This document shows, piece by piece, positions 19,550-28,361 of a stretch of DNA of 64,000 bases. A program made the position numbers and the translations under genes. Source of the DNA: Rhizobium album (GTDB taxonomy: Bacteria; Pseudomonadota; Alphaproteobacteria; Rhizobiales; Rhizobiaceae); assembly GCF_003122325.1 (NCBI RefSeq), contig NZ_QFBC01000004.1, positions 402,052 through 466,051 of the forward strand, written 5' to 3'. A model generated the notes under the pieces. That model had not been told where the DNA came from. It was given only the letters and a program-made list of their open reading frames with translations, and searched no databases. Each line of letters opens with the position of its first letter. Within the stretch, counting starts at the first letter, position 1.

Positions 19550-20131
19550 ATGAATTCATACGTGAATATGGGCGTTGGCGCGTTGCTTGGCACCGTCTTT
19601 GTCCTGATGTCCGTGTCCATCGCCTCGGAAGGAATTTTCCATTCGCCGGAACCCGAGAAGGAAGGTTTTGCGATCGTCGCCGAAGAAGGCGCGAGCGAAG
19701 GCACCGGTGGCGAAGCTGCCGCTGCCATGACCCCGATCGCGGCCCTTCTGGCGAAGGCCGATGCGAAGGCCGGCGAGGCTGTGTTCAAGAAGTGTCAAAG
19801 CTGTCACACCGACACCAAGGACGGACCCAACAAGACGGGTCCCAATCTTTGGGGTGTCATCGCGCGTCCGGTCGCTTCGCATGAAGGTTTTGCCTATTCG
19901 GCAGGCATGAAGGACTTTTCCAAAGGCGGTTCGGTGGTCTGGGACTTCGATCACATGAACCACTTCCTGCTGGCACCGAAAAAATTCGTCCCGGGCACAG
20001 CCATGGGTTTTGCCGGCCTGAAGAAGGACGACGAACGCGCCAACCTGATCCTTTATCTGCACACCATGTCCGACAGCCCGGTTCCGCTGCCCGATCCGGC
20101 GGCTGCCGATACGCTGGCGGTCACGCAGTAA
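19550..20131 (+). CDS. cycM: Membrane-anchored class I cytochrome c (CycM type)
   Basis: A 193-residue protein. Residues 1-28 form an uncleaved signal anchor, then an Ala/Glu-rich linker, then a cytochrome c domain with heme motif CQSCH (near residue 84), GPNLWGV and the distal-ligand Met in PGTAMGF. The C-terminal tail is short and Pro/Ala-rich. Such proteins carry electrons from the bc1 complex to cytochrome oxidase. Adjacent to kdsB/pheA as in other rhizobia. An intrinsic terminator follows. Confidence 0.9.
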   Translation: MNSYVNMGVGALLGTVFVLMSVSIASEGIFHSPEPEKEGFAIVAEEGASEGTGGEAAAAMTPIAALLAKADAKAGEAVFKKCQSCHTDTKDGPNKTGPNLWGVIARPVASHEGFAYSAGMKDFSKGGSVVWDFDHMNHFLLAPKKFVPGTAMGFAGLKKDDERANLILYLHTMSDSPVPLPDPAAADTLAVTQ

Positions 20132-20157
20132 GCTTCGGTTTCACCGTTATTTTCGAG

Positions 20158-20187
20158 AACCCGGCCGCGACAGCGAGCCGGGTTTTT
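20158..20187 (+). terminator. Intrinsic terminator of the cytochrome c gene
   Basis: Arms AACCCGG (20158-20164) and CCGGGTT (20178-20184) followed by a run of T on the plus strand, 27 bases after the stop codon. Confidence 0.85.
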
Positions 20188-20197
20188 GTTGCCTGCC

Positions 20198-21145
20198 TCA
20201 CTGCCCGAGCAGCAGGCTCCAGAAAGACACGGAGATGACGCCCAGCGCCGTGGTCATGGTGATGGTCGAGGCGGCGAGGCTATGGCCGACGCCGAAACGG
20301 TTGGCGATCAGCCAGGCGTTGACGCCCGTCGGCACCGAGGAGGTCAGCACCATGGCCGCCGTCCATTCAGGGCTGAGGCCGAGGAGGCGGCTTGCTGCCC
20401 AGACGCTCGCCGGCAGGAGCAGCAGTTTCAGCACCGACATGGTGCCGGCAATGCCGACATTGCCCGATATGCCGTATTTGCGCAGCGCCATCCCCAGCGA
20501 GATCAGCGCCGCCGGTCCGGCCATTCCGGCGATCTGATCGACCACCACCTTGGCGACACCGGGCATCGGCAGGCTCGACACGTGGAAGACGACACCCAGG
20601 AGCAGGCCGATGACCAGCGGATTGCGCACGAGATTGATCCCGACCTGGCGCAGCAGCAGGGCGAGGTCGCGCTTTTCGCCGCCCTTTTCCTTGCGCTCGG
20701 CATTTTCCATCAGCACCGTGCCGACGATCATCATCACCGGCAGGTGCACGGCAAGCAGGATCGACAGGGCAACCACCCCGTCATCGCCCACCGAACGGCC
20801 GACCAGCGGCAGGCCGATGAAGACATTGTTGGCGAAGGCGGAGGAGACGCCGGCCAGCACGCCGATACGCGAATCACGCTTGAACACCATCGTCGCCAGG
20901 AAATGCCCCGCCGCCCAGGTGACCGCCACGCCGGAAAAATAGGCGATCCACAGGCGAAACGGTGAAGCGCCATGGAAATTCGCCTCGGCAATGGTGCGGA
21001 ACAGCAGGACCGGCACGGCGATCTTGAAGACGAAATCGCCGAGTGCGTCGCCGATGCCATCCTTGAGCAGGCCGGTGCGGACGATCAGCCAGCCGATCAG
21101 GATCAGGATGAAGACGGGGAGAACATTGAGCAGGATGGGAGACAT
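20198..21145 (-). CDS. AEC family auxin-efflux-carrier-like transporter
   Basis: A 315-residue inner-membrane protein with about ten hydrophobic segments. The start MSPILLNVLPVFILILIGWL and the two halves containing AFANNVFIGLPLVG and SSVPTGVNAWLIANRFG match the AEC (Mem_trans) family of small organic-acid or auxin carriers. The ATG at 21145 is taken because the upstream in-frame extension is hydrophilic and unrelated. Given the indolic catabolism genes further right an indole-acid substrate is imaginable, but nothing in the sequence shows it. Confidence 0.85.
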   Translation of the reverse strand: MSPILLNVLPVFILILIGWLIVRTGLLKDGIGDALGDFVFKIAVPVLLFRTIAEANFHGASPFRLWIAYFSGVAVTWAAGHFLATMVFKRDSRIGVLAGVSSAFANNVFIGLPLVGRSVGDDGVVALSILLAVHLPVMMIVGTVLMENAERKEKGGEKRDLALLLRQVGINLVRNPLVIGLLLGVVFHVSSLPMPGVAKVVVDQIAGMAGPAALISLGMALRKYGISGNVGIAGTMSVLKLLLLPASVWAASRLLGLSPEWTAAMVLTSSVPTGVNAWLIANRFGVGHSLAASTITMTTALGVISVSFWSLLLGQ

Positions 21146-21243
21146 GCGCGGAGGGCTTTCGCAGGCGAAGGTCGCTCGGCTGTAAAGGAAGTCGGCGCGC
21201 CGTACAAATGCTTTGGGCATCGAACCGTTGCCAGGAAGCGGAC

Positions 21244-21440
21244 AAACAAAAAGCAGGGGAGTTACCGCCCTGCTTTCCATTGCCGGTCCTGCCGGCTCTC
21301 GAGCCACTTGCTGCTGCCAGTTCATCCGTGGTCAACAGAAGCAACGTCGAAATGCGGGTCATTCATGACCCGAACGCCAACCGGAGACCCGAAGGTTTCC
21401 GTCCATGTCGGCGACACTTGCGGTGCACCATAAGGGGGAA
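21244..21440 (-). ncRNA. Candidate structured small RNA with terminator
   Basis: In the 442-bp gap between the AEC and PfkB genes, the minus strand contains several consecutive stems: GGAAACC/GGTCTCC with a TTCG loop, CGGGTCA/TGACCCG with a TGAA loop, GGCTC/GAGCC, GCCGG/CCGGC, and finally a 9-bp terminator stem (AAAGCAGGG/CCCTGCTTT at 21250-21276) followed by TTTTTGTTT. A possible promoter (TTGAAG, 17 bp, TATCGG) lies upstream near 21490-21515. It resembles an independent small RNA or a long leader of the AEC gene. I cannot match it to 6S, tmRNA, RNase P or a known riboswitch. Confidence 0.5.
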
Positions 21441-21587
21441 TCGTGACGCAAGTATGACGCGCATGAGTTTTTCGGCCGTGCCTGCCGATACTCTTTTTTC
21501 TTCCAAACTTCAAAGAATCCGCTATGACCAGACCCCGGCTACCACCCACAGCCCGACACGGGCGGTCAACTCCGGGATCTTCTCTTC

Positions 21588-22580
21588 ATGGCGAAATTCG
21601 ACGTTCTCACCATTGGCAATGCCATCGTGGATATCATCGCGCGTTGCGACGACGCCTTCCTCACCGAGAACGCCATCACCAAGGGCGCCATGAACCTGAT
21701 CGATGCCGAACGGGCGGAACTGCTCTATTCGCGCATGGGACCGGCGCTCGAAGCCTCCGGCGGCAGCGCCGGCAACACGGCGGCAGGTGTTGCCAATTTC
21801 GGCGGCCGCACCGCCTATTTCGGCAAGGTGGCCGAAGACCAGTTGGGCGACATCTTCATCCACGACATCCGCGCCCAGGGCGTCTATTTCGAAACCAGGC
21901 CGGAAGGCACCTCCCCGCCGACCGCCCGCTCGATGATCTTCGTGACGCCGGACGGCGAGCGCTCGATGAACACCTATCTCGGCGCCTGCGTCGAGCTCGG
22001 CCCGGAGCATGTCGAGGCCGAGGTCGTCGCTGAAGCCAAGGTCACCTATTTCGAGGGCTATCTCTGGGATCCGCCGCGCGCCAAGGAAGCCATCCTTGAG
22101 TGCGCCCGCATCGCCCATGAGAACGGCCGGGAAATGTCGATGACGCTCTCCGACAGTTTTTGCGTCGGCCGCTACCGCGCCGAATTCCTCGACCTGATGC
22201 GCAGCGGCACGGTGGACATCGTCTTCGCCAACCGCGACGAGGCGCTGTCGCTCTACGAGACCGACGATTTCGACCTGGCGCTGACGAAGATCGCCGCCGA
22301 CTGCAAGCTGGCCGCAGTGACGATGAGCGAGGACGGCGCGATGATCGTGCGCGGATCGGAACGCATCCACGTGCCGGCGACGACCATCCACCAGCTGGTC
22401 GACACGACGGGCGCCGGCGACCTGTTCGCCGCCGGTTTCCTCTACGGCTATACCCAGGGCCGTTCGCTGGAAGATTGCGGCAAGCTCGGCTGCCTGGCAG
22501 CCGGCATCGTCATCCAGCAGATCGGCCCGCGGCCGATGAGCTCGCTTTCGGACGCCGCAAAGGCCGCCGGTCTTATTTGA
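21588..22580 (+). CDS. PfkB family sugar/nucleoside kinase (adenosine kinase-like)
   Basis: A 330-residue ribokinase-fold kinase. N-terminal DVLTIGNAIVDIIARCDDAFL with GSAGNTAAGVANFGG and the C-terminal PfkB signature with the catalytic Asp in DTTGAGDLFAAGFLYG (near residue 273). The sequence type is conserved in Rhizobiales next to core genes and is often called adenosine kinase; substrate not proven. Its last 8 bases overlap the convergent SH3 gene. Confidence 0.9.
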   Translation: MAKFDVLTIGNAIVDIIARCDDAFLTENAITKGAMNLIDAERAELLYSRMGPALEASGGSAGNTAAGVANFGGRTAYFGKVAEDQLGDIFIHDIRAQGVYFETRPEGTSPPTARSMIFVTPDGERSMNTYLGACVELGPEHVEAEVVAEAKVTYFEGYLWDPPRAKEAILECARIAHENGREMSMTLSDSFCVGRYRAEFLDLMRSGTVDIVFANRDEALSLYETDDFDLALTKIAADCKLAAVTMSEDGAMIVRGSERIHVPATTIHQLVDTTGAGDLFAAGFLYGYTQGRSLEDCGKLGCLAAGIVIQQIGPRPMSSLSDAAKAAGLI

Positions 22581-23115
22581 AGGCTTCGCCCGGATAGGCG
22601 CCCCAGACTTCCGTCTGCGCCACCCAGCCATCCGTGCCGTCGGCATCGGCATGGCACCATTCGCCGTTGCATTCGCCGACCTTCAGCACCACGCCGGGCT
22701 CGACCTTGGCGATGACGGTGCCCGAAGGCTGCGGATCGCGGCGCATGTTGACGAAGATCGCTTCGCCCTTGCCGCGCATCCACGGGGCGGCGATCGCCGT
22801 ACGCTCGCCGGACAGAAGCGAATGGTTGACCCAGCCTTCCGTGCCGTCGGCGTCGCGGATGCGGCGCCAGTTGTCATATTCCTGGATGATCTCCACCGGC
22901 AGGCCCGACTTCAGGTACATCCACGAGACGGCATAGGCCGTGCCGGGACCGACCCGGAGATTGACTTTTTTCGACTTCAGGCTCACGAAACGCGGCAGCG
23001 GCAGGCCGCTGGCGCCCTTGGCGGCGCTCTGCGCTTCGGCGCTCGAAAAGCTGGCCGCCAGAACGGCCAGGCCGATGGTGAGGGCAATGCTGGATCTGAC
23101 GAGAACACGACGCAT
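22573..23115 (-). CDS. Periplasmic SH3-domain protein
   Basis: A 180-residue protein with a Sec signal peptide (RSSIALTIGLAVLAASFSSAEA) and two bacterial SH3-like repeats: SLKSKKVNLRVGPGTAYAVSW near residue 45 and FVNMRRDPQPSGTVIAKVEPG near 110, the second ending WGAYPGEAFK. Such modules bind cell-wall peptides. Tail-to-tail overlap with the PfkB gene; divergent from the hydroxyacid dehydrogenase. Confidence 0.85.
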   Translation of the reverse strand: MRRVLVRSSIALTIGLAVLAASFSSAEAQSAAKGASGLPLPRFVSLKSKKVNLRVGPGTAYAVSWMYLKSGLPVEIIQEYDNWRRIRDADGTEGWVNHSLLSGERTAIAAPWMRGKGEAIFVNMRRDPQPSGTVIAKVEPGVVLKVGECNGEWCHADADGTDGWVAQTEVWGAYPGEAFK

Positions 23116-23314
23116 GGTACTTATCCGTTGTTCCGGTTTATCGAAGGCTTATGATTTGATTTCCTTACCTTTCCCGGCTCCGCCCACAAAACCGGCGGCC
23201 GTGGCTGCGAGTTTTGTTTGTCTTCGCGGACGGGAATGATAGAAAATGCCCTGAACGGGAGAATTATCGCCCAGCTTGGTTAAAGACCTCTGAACAAGGC
23301 ACCGAACGGCCACC

Positions 23315-24316
23315 ATGACAGCGAAGAAAAAACCCAAGGTCTACATCACCCGCAAGCTGCCGGACGCGGTGGAAACGCGCATGCGCGAGCTCTTCGACGC
23401 CGAGCTGAACATCGACGACACGCCGCGCACGCAGCCGGAGCTGGTGGCGGCGGTGAAGGGCTGCGACGTGCTGGTGCCGACCGTTACCGACCGGATCGAC
23501 GCCGCATTGATCGAGCAGGCCGGCCCGGACCTGAAGCTGATCGCCAGCTTTTCCAACGGCACCGACCATATCGACGTCGAGGCGGCGGCGCGCAAGGGCA
23601 TCACCGTCACCAACACGCCGAACGTGCTGACCGAAGACACTGCCGACATGACGATGGCGCTGATCCTCGCCGTGCCGCGCCGGCTGGCCGAAGGTGCGAG
23701 GGTGCTGACCGACAAGCCCGGCGAATGGGCCGGCTGGTCGCCGACCTGGATGCTTGGGCGGCGGATCTGGGGCAAGCGTATCGGCATCATCGGCATGGGC
23801 CGCATCGGCACCGCCGTCGCCCGCCGCGCAAAGGCCTTCGGCCTGTCGATCCATTACCATAACCGCAAACGTGTCAGCCCGGCGACCGAAGACGAGCTGG
23901 AAGCGACCTATTGGGACAGCCTCGACCAGATGCTCGCCCGCGTCGACATCGTTTCCATCAACTGCCCGTCGACGCCGGCGACCTTCCACCTGCTGTCGGC
24001 CCGCCGCCTGGCGCTGCTGCAGCCGACCGCCTACCTGGTCAACACCGCCCGCGGCGACGTGATCGACGAAGCGGCGCTGATCAAATGCCTGCGCGAAGGC
24101 AAGCTCGCCGGCGCCGGCCTCGACGTCTTCGAAAACGAGCCGGTGGTCAATCCGAAGCTGGTGAAGCTGGCGAACGAAGGCAAGGTGGTGCTTTTGCCGC
24201 ATATGAGCTCGGCGACGATGGAAGGCCGCGTCGAGATGGGCGACAAGGTGATCATCAACATCCGCACCTTCTTCGACGGCCACCGCCCGCCGAACCGGGT
24301 GCTGCCGGGGCGGTGA
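23315..24316 (+). CDS. D-isomer specific 2-hydroxyacid dehydrogenase (glyoxylate/hydroxypyruvate reductase type)
   Basis: A 333-residue NAD(P)-dependent enzyme. NAD-binding GMGRIGTAVARRAKAFG near residue 165, catalytic Arg in NTARGDVID, Glu in GLDVFENEP and the catalytic His in LLPHMSSAT, in family order. The ATG follows a spacer with no other gene. Reduces a 2-keto acid such as glyoxylate or hydroxypyruvate, the exact substrate being uncertain. Confidence 0.9.
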   Translation: MTAKKKPKVYITRKLPDAVETRMRELFDAELNIDDTPRTQPELVAAVKGCDVLVPTVTDRIDAALIEQAGPDLKLIASFSNGTDHIDVEAAARKGITVTNTPNVLTEDTADMTMALILAVPRRLAEGARVLTDKPGEWAGWSPTWMLGRRIWGKRIGIIGMGRIGTAVARRAKAFGLSIHYHNRKRVSPATEDELEATYWDSLDQMLARVDIVSINCPSTPATFHLLSARRLALLQPTAYLVNTARGDVIDEAALIKCLREGKLAGAGLDVFENEPVVNPKLVKLANEGKVVLLPHMSSATMEGRVEMGDKVIINIRTFFDGHRPPNRVLPGR

Positions 24317-24360
24317 CGGGCGCTTTCGCGTGCCCGATTGTCGGACAAGGACTATGGAAT

Positions 24361-24402
24361 GAGAGGGCGCCCCTTGCCCCTTTTCCCCTCGGGGAGAAGG
24401 TG
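24361..24402. repeat. REP-like palindromic repeat B, copy 1
   Basis: Contains CCTTTTCCCCTCGGGGAGAAGG, a palindromic unit of which related copies lie at 29198-29342, 40077-40206 and 50381-50410 (first 20 bases quoted in part elsewhere). Lies between the convergent dehydrogenase and moeB genes. Confidence 0.65.
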
Positions 24403-24414
24403 TAGAGGCAGCCG

Positions 24415-25182
24415 TCATGCCGGCTGCCTCACCCGCCGACGCCTGTATTTGACCGTATCGAACCGCGCCGTCAGCGAATCATACATCAGCAGCCGGCCGA
24501 CCAGGGGTTCGCCGGCACCGGTGACCAGCTTGATCGCCTCCATGGCCATCAACGTGCCGATGACACCCGTCAGCGCGCCGATGACGCCGGCTTCGGCGCA
24601 GGACGGCACGAGGCCTGCCGGCGGTTTTTCCGGAAACAGGTCGCGGTAGGAGGGATAGAGGGCGCCTTCGGCATCGGCCTCATAGGGTTTCAACACAGTC
24701 AGCGAACCATGGAAACGGCCGACGGCGCCGCTGACCAGCGGGATTTTTGCTGCTTCCGCCGCATCCGCCGCCGCATACCGCGTGTCGAAATTGTCCGAAC
24801 CGTCGATGAGCAGATGGAAGCCGGCAAGCTGCCGGCCTGCCGTTTCCGGCGTAAACCGCTCCTCGAAACGGATGACGGTGACATGCGGATTGAGCCGGGC
24901 GATGGCGTCGGCGGCACTCTGCGACTTCAGTTCGCCGATGGTGCCGGTGTCGTGGATGACCTGTCGCTGCAGGTTGGAGAGCGAGACGCGGTCGTCGTCG
25001 GCGATGCCCAGCGTGCCGATACCGGCGGCGGCGAGATATTGCAGGATCGGCGCGCCCAGCCCGCCGGCGCCGACAACCAGGACGCGGGCGCGCTTCAGCC
25101 TCTGCTGGCCGGCACCGCCGACTTCCGGCAGCAGGATGTGGCGGTGATAGCGGGCGATTTCTTCAGAGCTGAGCGTATCCAT
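24415..25182 (-). CDS. moeB: ThiF/MoeB family adenylyltransferase
   Basis: A 255-residue E1-like enzyme that adenylates the C-terminus of a small sulfur carrier such as MoaD. RYHRHILLPEVGGAGQQ, GAGGLGAPILQYLA (nucleotide loop), LQRQVIHD, DGSDNFDTRY and VPSCAEAGVIG with the conserved Cys are present. The two CxxC zinc pairs of E. coli MoeB are both absent: the first position reads PSYRDL and the C-terminus ends RRRRVRQPA. The family is clear; the choice MoeB versus ThiF-like is by length and context. Confidence 0.85.
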   Translation of the reverse strand: MDTLSSEEIARYHRHILLPEVGGAGQQRLKRARVLVVGAGGLGAPILQYLAAAGIGTLGIADDDRVSLSNLQRQVIHDTGTIGELKSQSAADAIARLNPHVTVIRFEERFTPETAGRQLAGFHLLIDGSDNFDTRYAAADAAEAAKIPLVSGAVGRFHGSLTVLKPYEADAEGALYPSYRDLFPEKPPAGLVPSCAEAGVIGALTGVIGTLMAMEAIKLVTGAGEPLVGRLLMYDSLTARFDTVKYRRRRVRQPA

Positions 25183-25227
25183 GGCCGAGCTATAACACCC
25201 TTCCCGCGCCCGCGAAACGGCCTGGCC

Positions 25228-26352
25228 TCAGCCCTCCAAGGTGCCGCCGGAAACGGTGAAGAACTGCGCACGGTCGCTAAGAGCACCAAACATCGCCCGG
25301 TCGGTGCCGGTCATGAAGGCCTGGCCGCCAAGCCCGTCGACGAGGTCGAACAAGGCGGCACGACGGCCTTCGTCGAGATGGGCGGCGATTTCGTCGAGCA
25401 GCAGCACCGGCGCATGGCCGGTCATATTGGCGACCAGGCGGGCATGGGCGAGGATAAGGCCGACCAGCAGGGCCTTCTGCTCGCCTGTCGAGCACCGTTC
25501 CGCCTCGATATCCTTGGCCTTGTGGCGCACCAGCAGATCGGCACGGTGCGGGCCGTCCAGCGTTCGGCCGGCGGCGGCATCGCGGTGGCGGCCGTCGCGC
25601 AGCAGGGCGGCGTAATCATCTTCCAGATCGATGGCCGGGCGGTCGAACTGGTTGTCGAAGAAGCCGGAGAGTTCCAGCACGGCCGAGGGGAAAGGCATTT
25701 CCTCATGGCGCTCGTCGATGAGCCGGCTCAGCAGGCCCAGCATTTCCTGCCGCGCCAGCGCCATGGCGACGCCGAGGCTCGCCATCTGGTTTTCGATGCC
25801 GGTGAGCCAGGCAGGATCGAAGCGGCCTTCCGACAGCAGGCGGTTGCGGCTGCGCATCGCCCGCTCGAAATCGCCGGCGCGGCGGCCGTGCGCCGGGTCG
25901 AGCGACAGGACCAGGCGGTCGAGGAATCGCCGGCGGTCGGAGGAGGTGCCGGTGAACAGCCCGTCCATCGCCGGCGTCAGCCAGAGGACGCGCAGGTGAT
26001 CGGTCAGTTCGTCGATCGTCTTCGCCGCCGTGCCGTTGAGCCGGAGTTTGCGCGAGGTCGATTCGTCGCTGCTCTCGATGCCGGTGCCGATCGCCACCTC
26101 GCCTTCCATCCCGTCGACATCGGCAAAGATGGCGAAGCCGCCTGCCGCGCCGACACGGGTGATGTCGGCATAAGCGGCGCGGCGCAGGCCGCGGCCAGGC
26201 GACAGGAAGGAGACTGCTTCGAGCAGGTTGGTCTTGCCGGCGCCGTTATCGCCGGTCAGCACTACATGGCGAGCGTCGAACGTCAGTGCCACTTCCGCAT
26301 AATTGCGGAAATCCGTGAGCTTCATGCGGCCCAGGCTGACCTTGTGCACCAT
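25228..26352 (-). CDS. recF: DNA replication and repair protein RecF
   Basis: A 374-residue SMC-like ATPase that directs RecOR/RecA to gaps. LTDFRNYAEVALTF at the start, Walker A GDNGAGKTNLLEAVSFLSPG, the signature STGEQKALLVGLILAHA and Walker B VLLLDEIAAHLDEGRR are in order. Start at 26352; an internal ATG (MKLTDF) ten residues later is possible. Forms with moeB a minus-strand pair 45 bases apart. Confidence 0.95.
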   Translation of the reverse strand: MVHKVSLGRMKLTDFRNYAEVALTFDARHVVLTGDNGAGKTNLLEAVSFLSPGRGLRRAAYADITRVGAAGGFAIFADVDGMEGEVAIGTGIESSDESTSRKLRLNGTAAKTIDELTDHLRVLWLTPAMDGLFTGTSSDRRRFLDRLVLSLDPAHGRRAGDFERAMRSRNRLLSEGRFDPAWLTGIENQMASLGVAMALARQEMLGLLSRLIDERHEEMPFPSAVLELSGFFDNQFDRPAIDLEDDYAALLRDGRHRDAAAGRTLDGPHRADLLVRHKAKDIEAERCSTGEQKALLVGLILAHARLVANMTGHAPVLLLDEIAAHLDEGRRAALFDLVDGLGGQAFMTGTDRAMFGALSDRAQFFTVSGGTLEG

Positions 26353-26426
26353 ATTTTCATCCCGGACCGGCCGAACGTTTCGGGGCAGAGCTATGCCGAA
26401 CGGGCCGCAATGGCAAGGTCAGGCGA

Positions 26427-28001
26427 TCATTTCGCCAGCATGTTGGCCAGCATGAAGCCGGAACCCGCGCCGGTGCCGGCACCCGGCCAGGTGGCGGCGC
26501 CGCAGAGATAGAGCGATTTCACCGGCGTCTTGTAACGCGAATAGCCGGCGACCGGGCGGAACAGGAAATTCTGGTCGAGATGATGGCTGCCGGAAAGATT
26601 GTCGCCGCCAATGAGATTGGGATTTTCGCGCTCCAGGTCAAGCGGCGAAAACACCGAGCGGCCGAGGATTTTTGCGCCTAGGCCCGGCGCATAGGTTTCC
26701 AGCAGGGCGAGGACACGGTCGGCATAGGCTTCCTTGGCGCCGTCCCAATCGGTCGCGCCGATCTCGCCCCTGGCATCGCCGCGGATTTCCGCCGGCAGCA
26801 CGCGCACCTGCACCCAGAGCACATGCTTGCCATCGGGCGCCCGCGACGGATCGAGCGCTGTCGGCTGGCCGACCACCAATGCCGGTTCGGCCGGCAGCAG
26901 GCCGTTCATGGCTTCCGCATAGACCCGCGACATCATTTCGAGATCGGGCGCGACATGCACATACGCAAAATTCTTCAAAGCCTCGCCCGCCTTCCAGTCC
27001 GGCAGGCCATCGAGCGCCAGATGGATCATCATCGTGCCCGGCCCGGCCCGGAAGGCCTCCACCTTCCTGTCGAAGGTTTCGCGCTCGGCGACCTTGGGCA
27101 GGAGCTTGCCGAAGACAAGCTTTGGATGGGCGTTGGCGATGACCGCCTTGCGCGCCGAGAGAAGCCGGCCATCGGCCAGCCTTACGCCGCTTGCCGAACC
27201 GCCGGAAAGCTCGATCTGTTCCACCGGCGTGCCGAGGATGATCTCTCCGCCCTTGGCGGTGAACAGGCTGGTCATCGAGGTGATGATCGTATCCGCCCCA
27301 CCCTGGCCGATCACCATGCCGAAGGCCTGGTTGGCCATGGATTCGAGATAGGGGAACAAGGCACCGCCGGCGACATCGGGGGCGAAATCGAGATGCAGGC
27401 CCCAGGCGGCCATCATCGTCTTGACCTTGGCGTGCTCGAATCGGCTGTCGAGGAAATCGCGCGGCGAAGCGAGCAGCAGCCGGGCCGTGTCGTAAAGCCA
27501 CCCCGTGCCCTTTTCGCGCCACGCCTTCCACGCCACTTTGGCCGCCTTGAACGACGGCATCGGTGCGCCGAGCAGTCCAAAAATATGCGGCGCATCGCCA
27601 CCAAAATCCTGCAGCATCTGCCGCCAGGCCGCCGCATCCTTCTGCGACAGCGCTGCGATGCCGGCGGCGGTCTTTTCCAGGTCGGTGCTGACGCCGAGAT
27701 AGCTGCCATCGCGGAAAACGCTGGCGAAACAGTCCGCCGCCGGCACGAAGCCGAGACCGTTGGCGAGGAGCGCCTCCTTGTTGGCATTGAAGAAGGCGGA
27801 GCCGGCAAACATCGACAGGTTCATGGCGCAGAGATCGTGCCGGAAGCCCGGCAGCGTCACCTCACGCGTCTTCACCGCCCCGCCGGCCACCGGCTTGCCC
27901 TCGACCACGGCAACCGACCAGCCCTTCGATTGAAGTTCGACGGCGGCGGCCAGGCCGTTATGGCCGGCACCGATCACCACGGCATCGTATGTCATCGTCA
28001 T
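26427..28001 (-). CDS. Phytoene-desaturase-like FAD oxidoreductase A
   Basis: A 524-residue flavoprotein of the CrtI/amine-oxidase type. The FAD loop is VVIGAGHNGLAAAVELQSKG at residues ~7-26, followed by VVEGKPVAGGAVKTRE; the C-terminus has YLCGAATWPGAGTGAGSG, the second FAD contact. No carotenoid genes are nearby. The paralogue at 29390 is about the same length and shares the N- and C-terminal motifs. AGGAG precedes the ATG. Divergent from the cyclase gene. Substrate unknown; probably oxidises or isomerises a hydrophobic or alicyclic compound. Confidence 0.8.
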   Translation of the reverse strand: MTMTYDAVVIGAGHNGLAAAVELQSKGWSVAVVEGKPVAGGAVKTREVTLPGFRHDLCAMNLSMFAGSAFFNANKEALLANGLGFVPAADCFASVFRDGSYLGVSTDLEKTAAGIAALSQKDAAAWRQMLQDFGGDAPHIFGLLGAPMPSFKAAKVAWKAWREKGTGWLYDTARLLLASPRDFLDSRFEHAKVKTMMAAWGLHLDFAPDVAGGALFPYLESMANQAFGMVIGQGGADTIITSMTSLFTAKGGEIILGTPVEQIELSGGSASGVRLADGRLLSARKAVIANAHPKLVFGKLLPKVAERETFDRKVEAFRAGPGTMMIHLALDGLPDWKAGEALKNFAYVHVAPDLEMMSRVYAEAMNGLLPAEPALVVGQPTALDPSRAPDGKHVLWVQVRVLPAEIRGDARGEIGATDWDGAKEAYADRVLALLETYAPGLGAKILGRSVFSPLDLERENPNLIGGDNLSGSHHLDQNFLFRPVAGYSRYKTPVKSLYLCGAATWPGAGTGAGSGFMLANMLAK

Positions 28002-28050
28002 TCTCCTGCTGGGCCCCTGCTGCAGGGTTCGTTCGATACCCCGACTTTAT

Positions 28051-28077
28051 TCGCATATGCATACATTTTTGAAAAAT
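28051..28077. promoter_or_regulatory. Palindromes in the divergent flavoprotein/cyclase control region
   Basis: The 360-bp divergent gap 28002-28361 contains GCATATGC (28053-28060) and the perfect dyad ATTTTTGAAAAAT (28065-28077). The sequence TCGCATATGCATAC at 28051 closely resembles TCGCATATATATAC at 52131, upstream of iorA. Probable operator(s) for the MarR protein encoded at 31001 or another local regulator. The rest of the gap shows no ORF I would support. Confidence 0.45.
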
Positions 28078-28361
28078 CGCTGCAAGCCATGGAATGCCGA
28101 AAGCGCCGGCGCATGGAGGGAAGATTGCCGGGCATTGCGCGGCAAAAGCCGATCATACGGCGTTTTCCTTGCATTTTCCGGGCCTTGTCCGCTGTCGCGA
28201 CGGGGTGGAAAAACGCGCACCGCGTCGCCGGCCTGTTACTTGCAATCTCATATTTTGTGTCATAGGCTCGCTTGCCTGGAACGCTGCCGCGGGGTTTCGA
28301 GGAGGCCGGCAAGACCGTCGGCTCCCCCGTGGCGAACGCCTTCTATTTTGGGGAACAGACA

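Noticed and set aside
21244..21440. Identification of the structured RNA as 6S RNA or RNase P RNA
   Set aside because: I do not see the long closing stem and promoter-mimic bulge of 6S, nor the conserved core motifs of RNase P; kept as unassigned.
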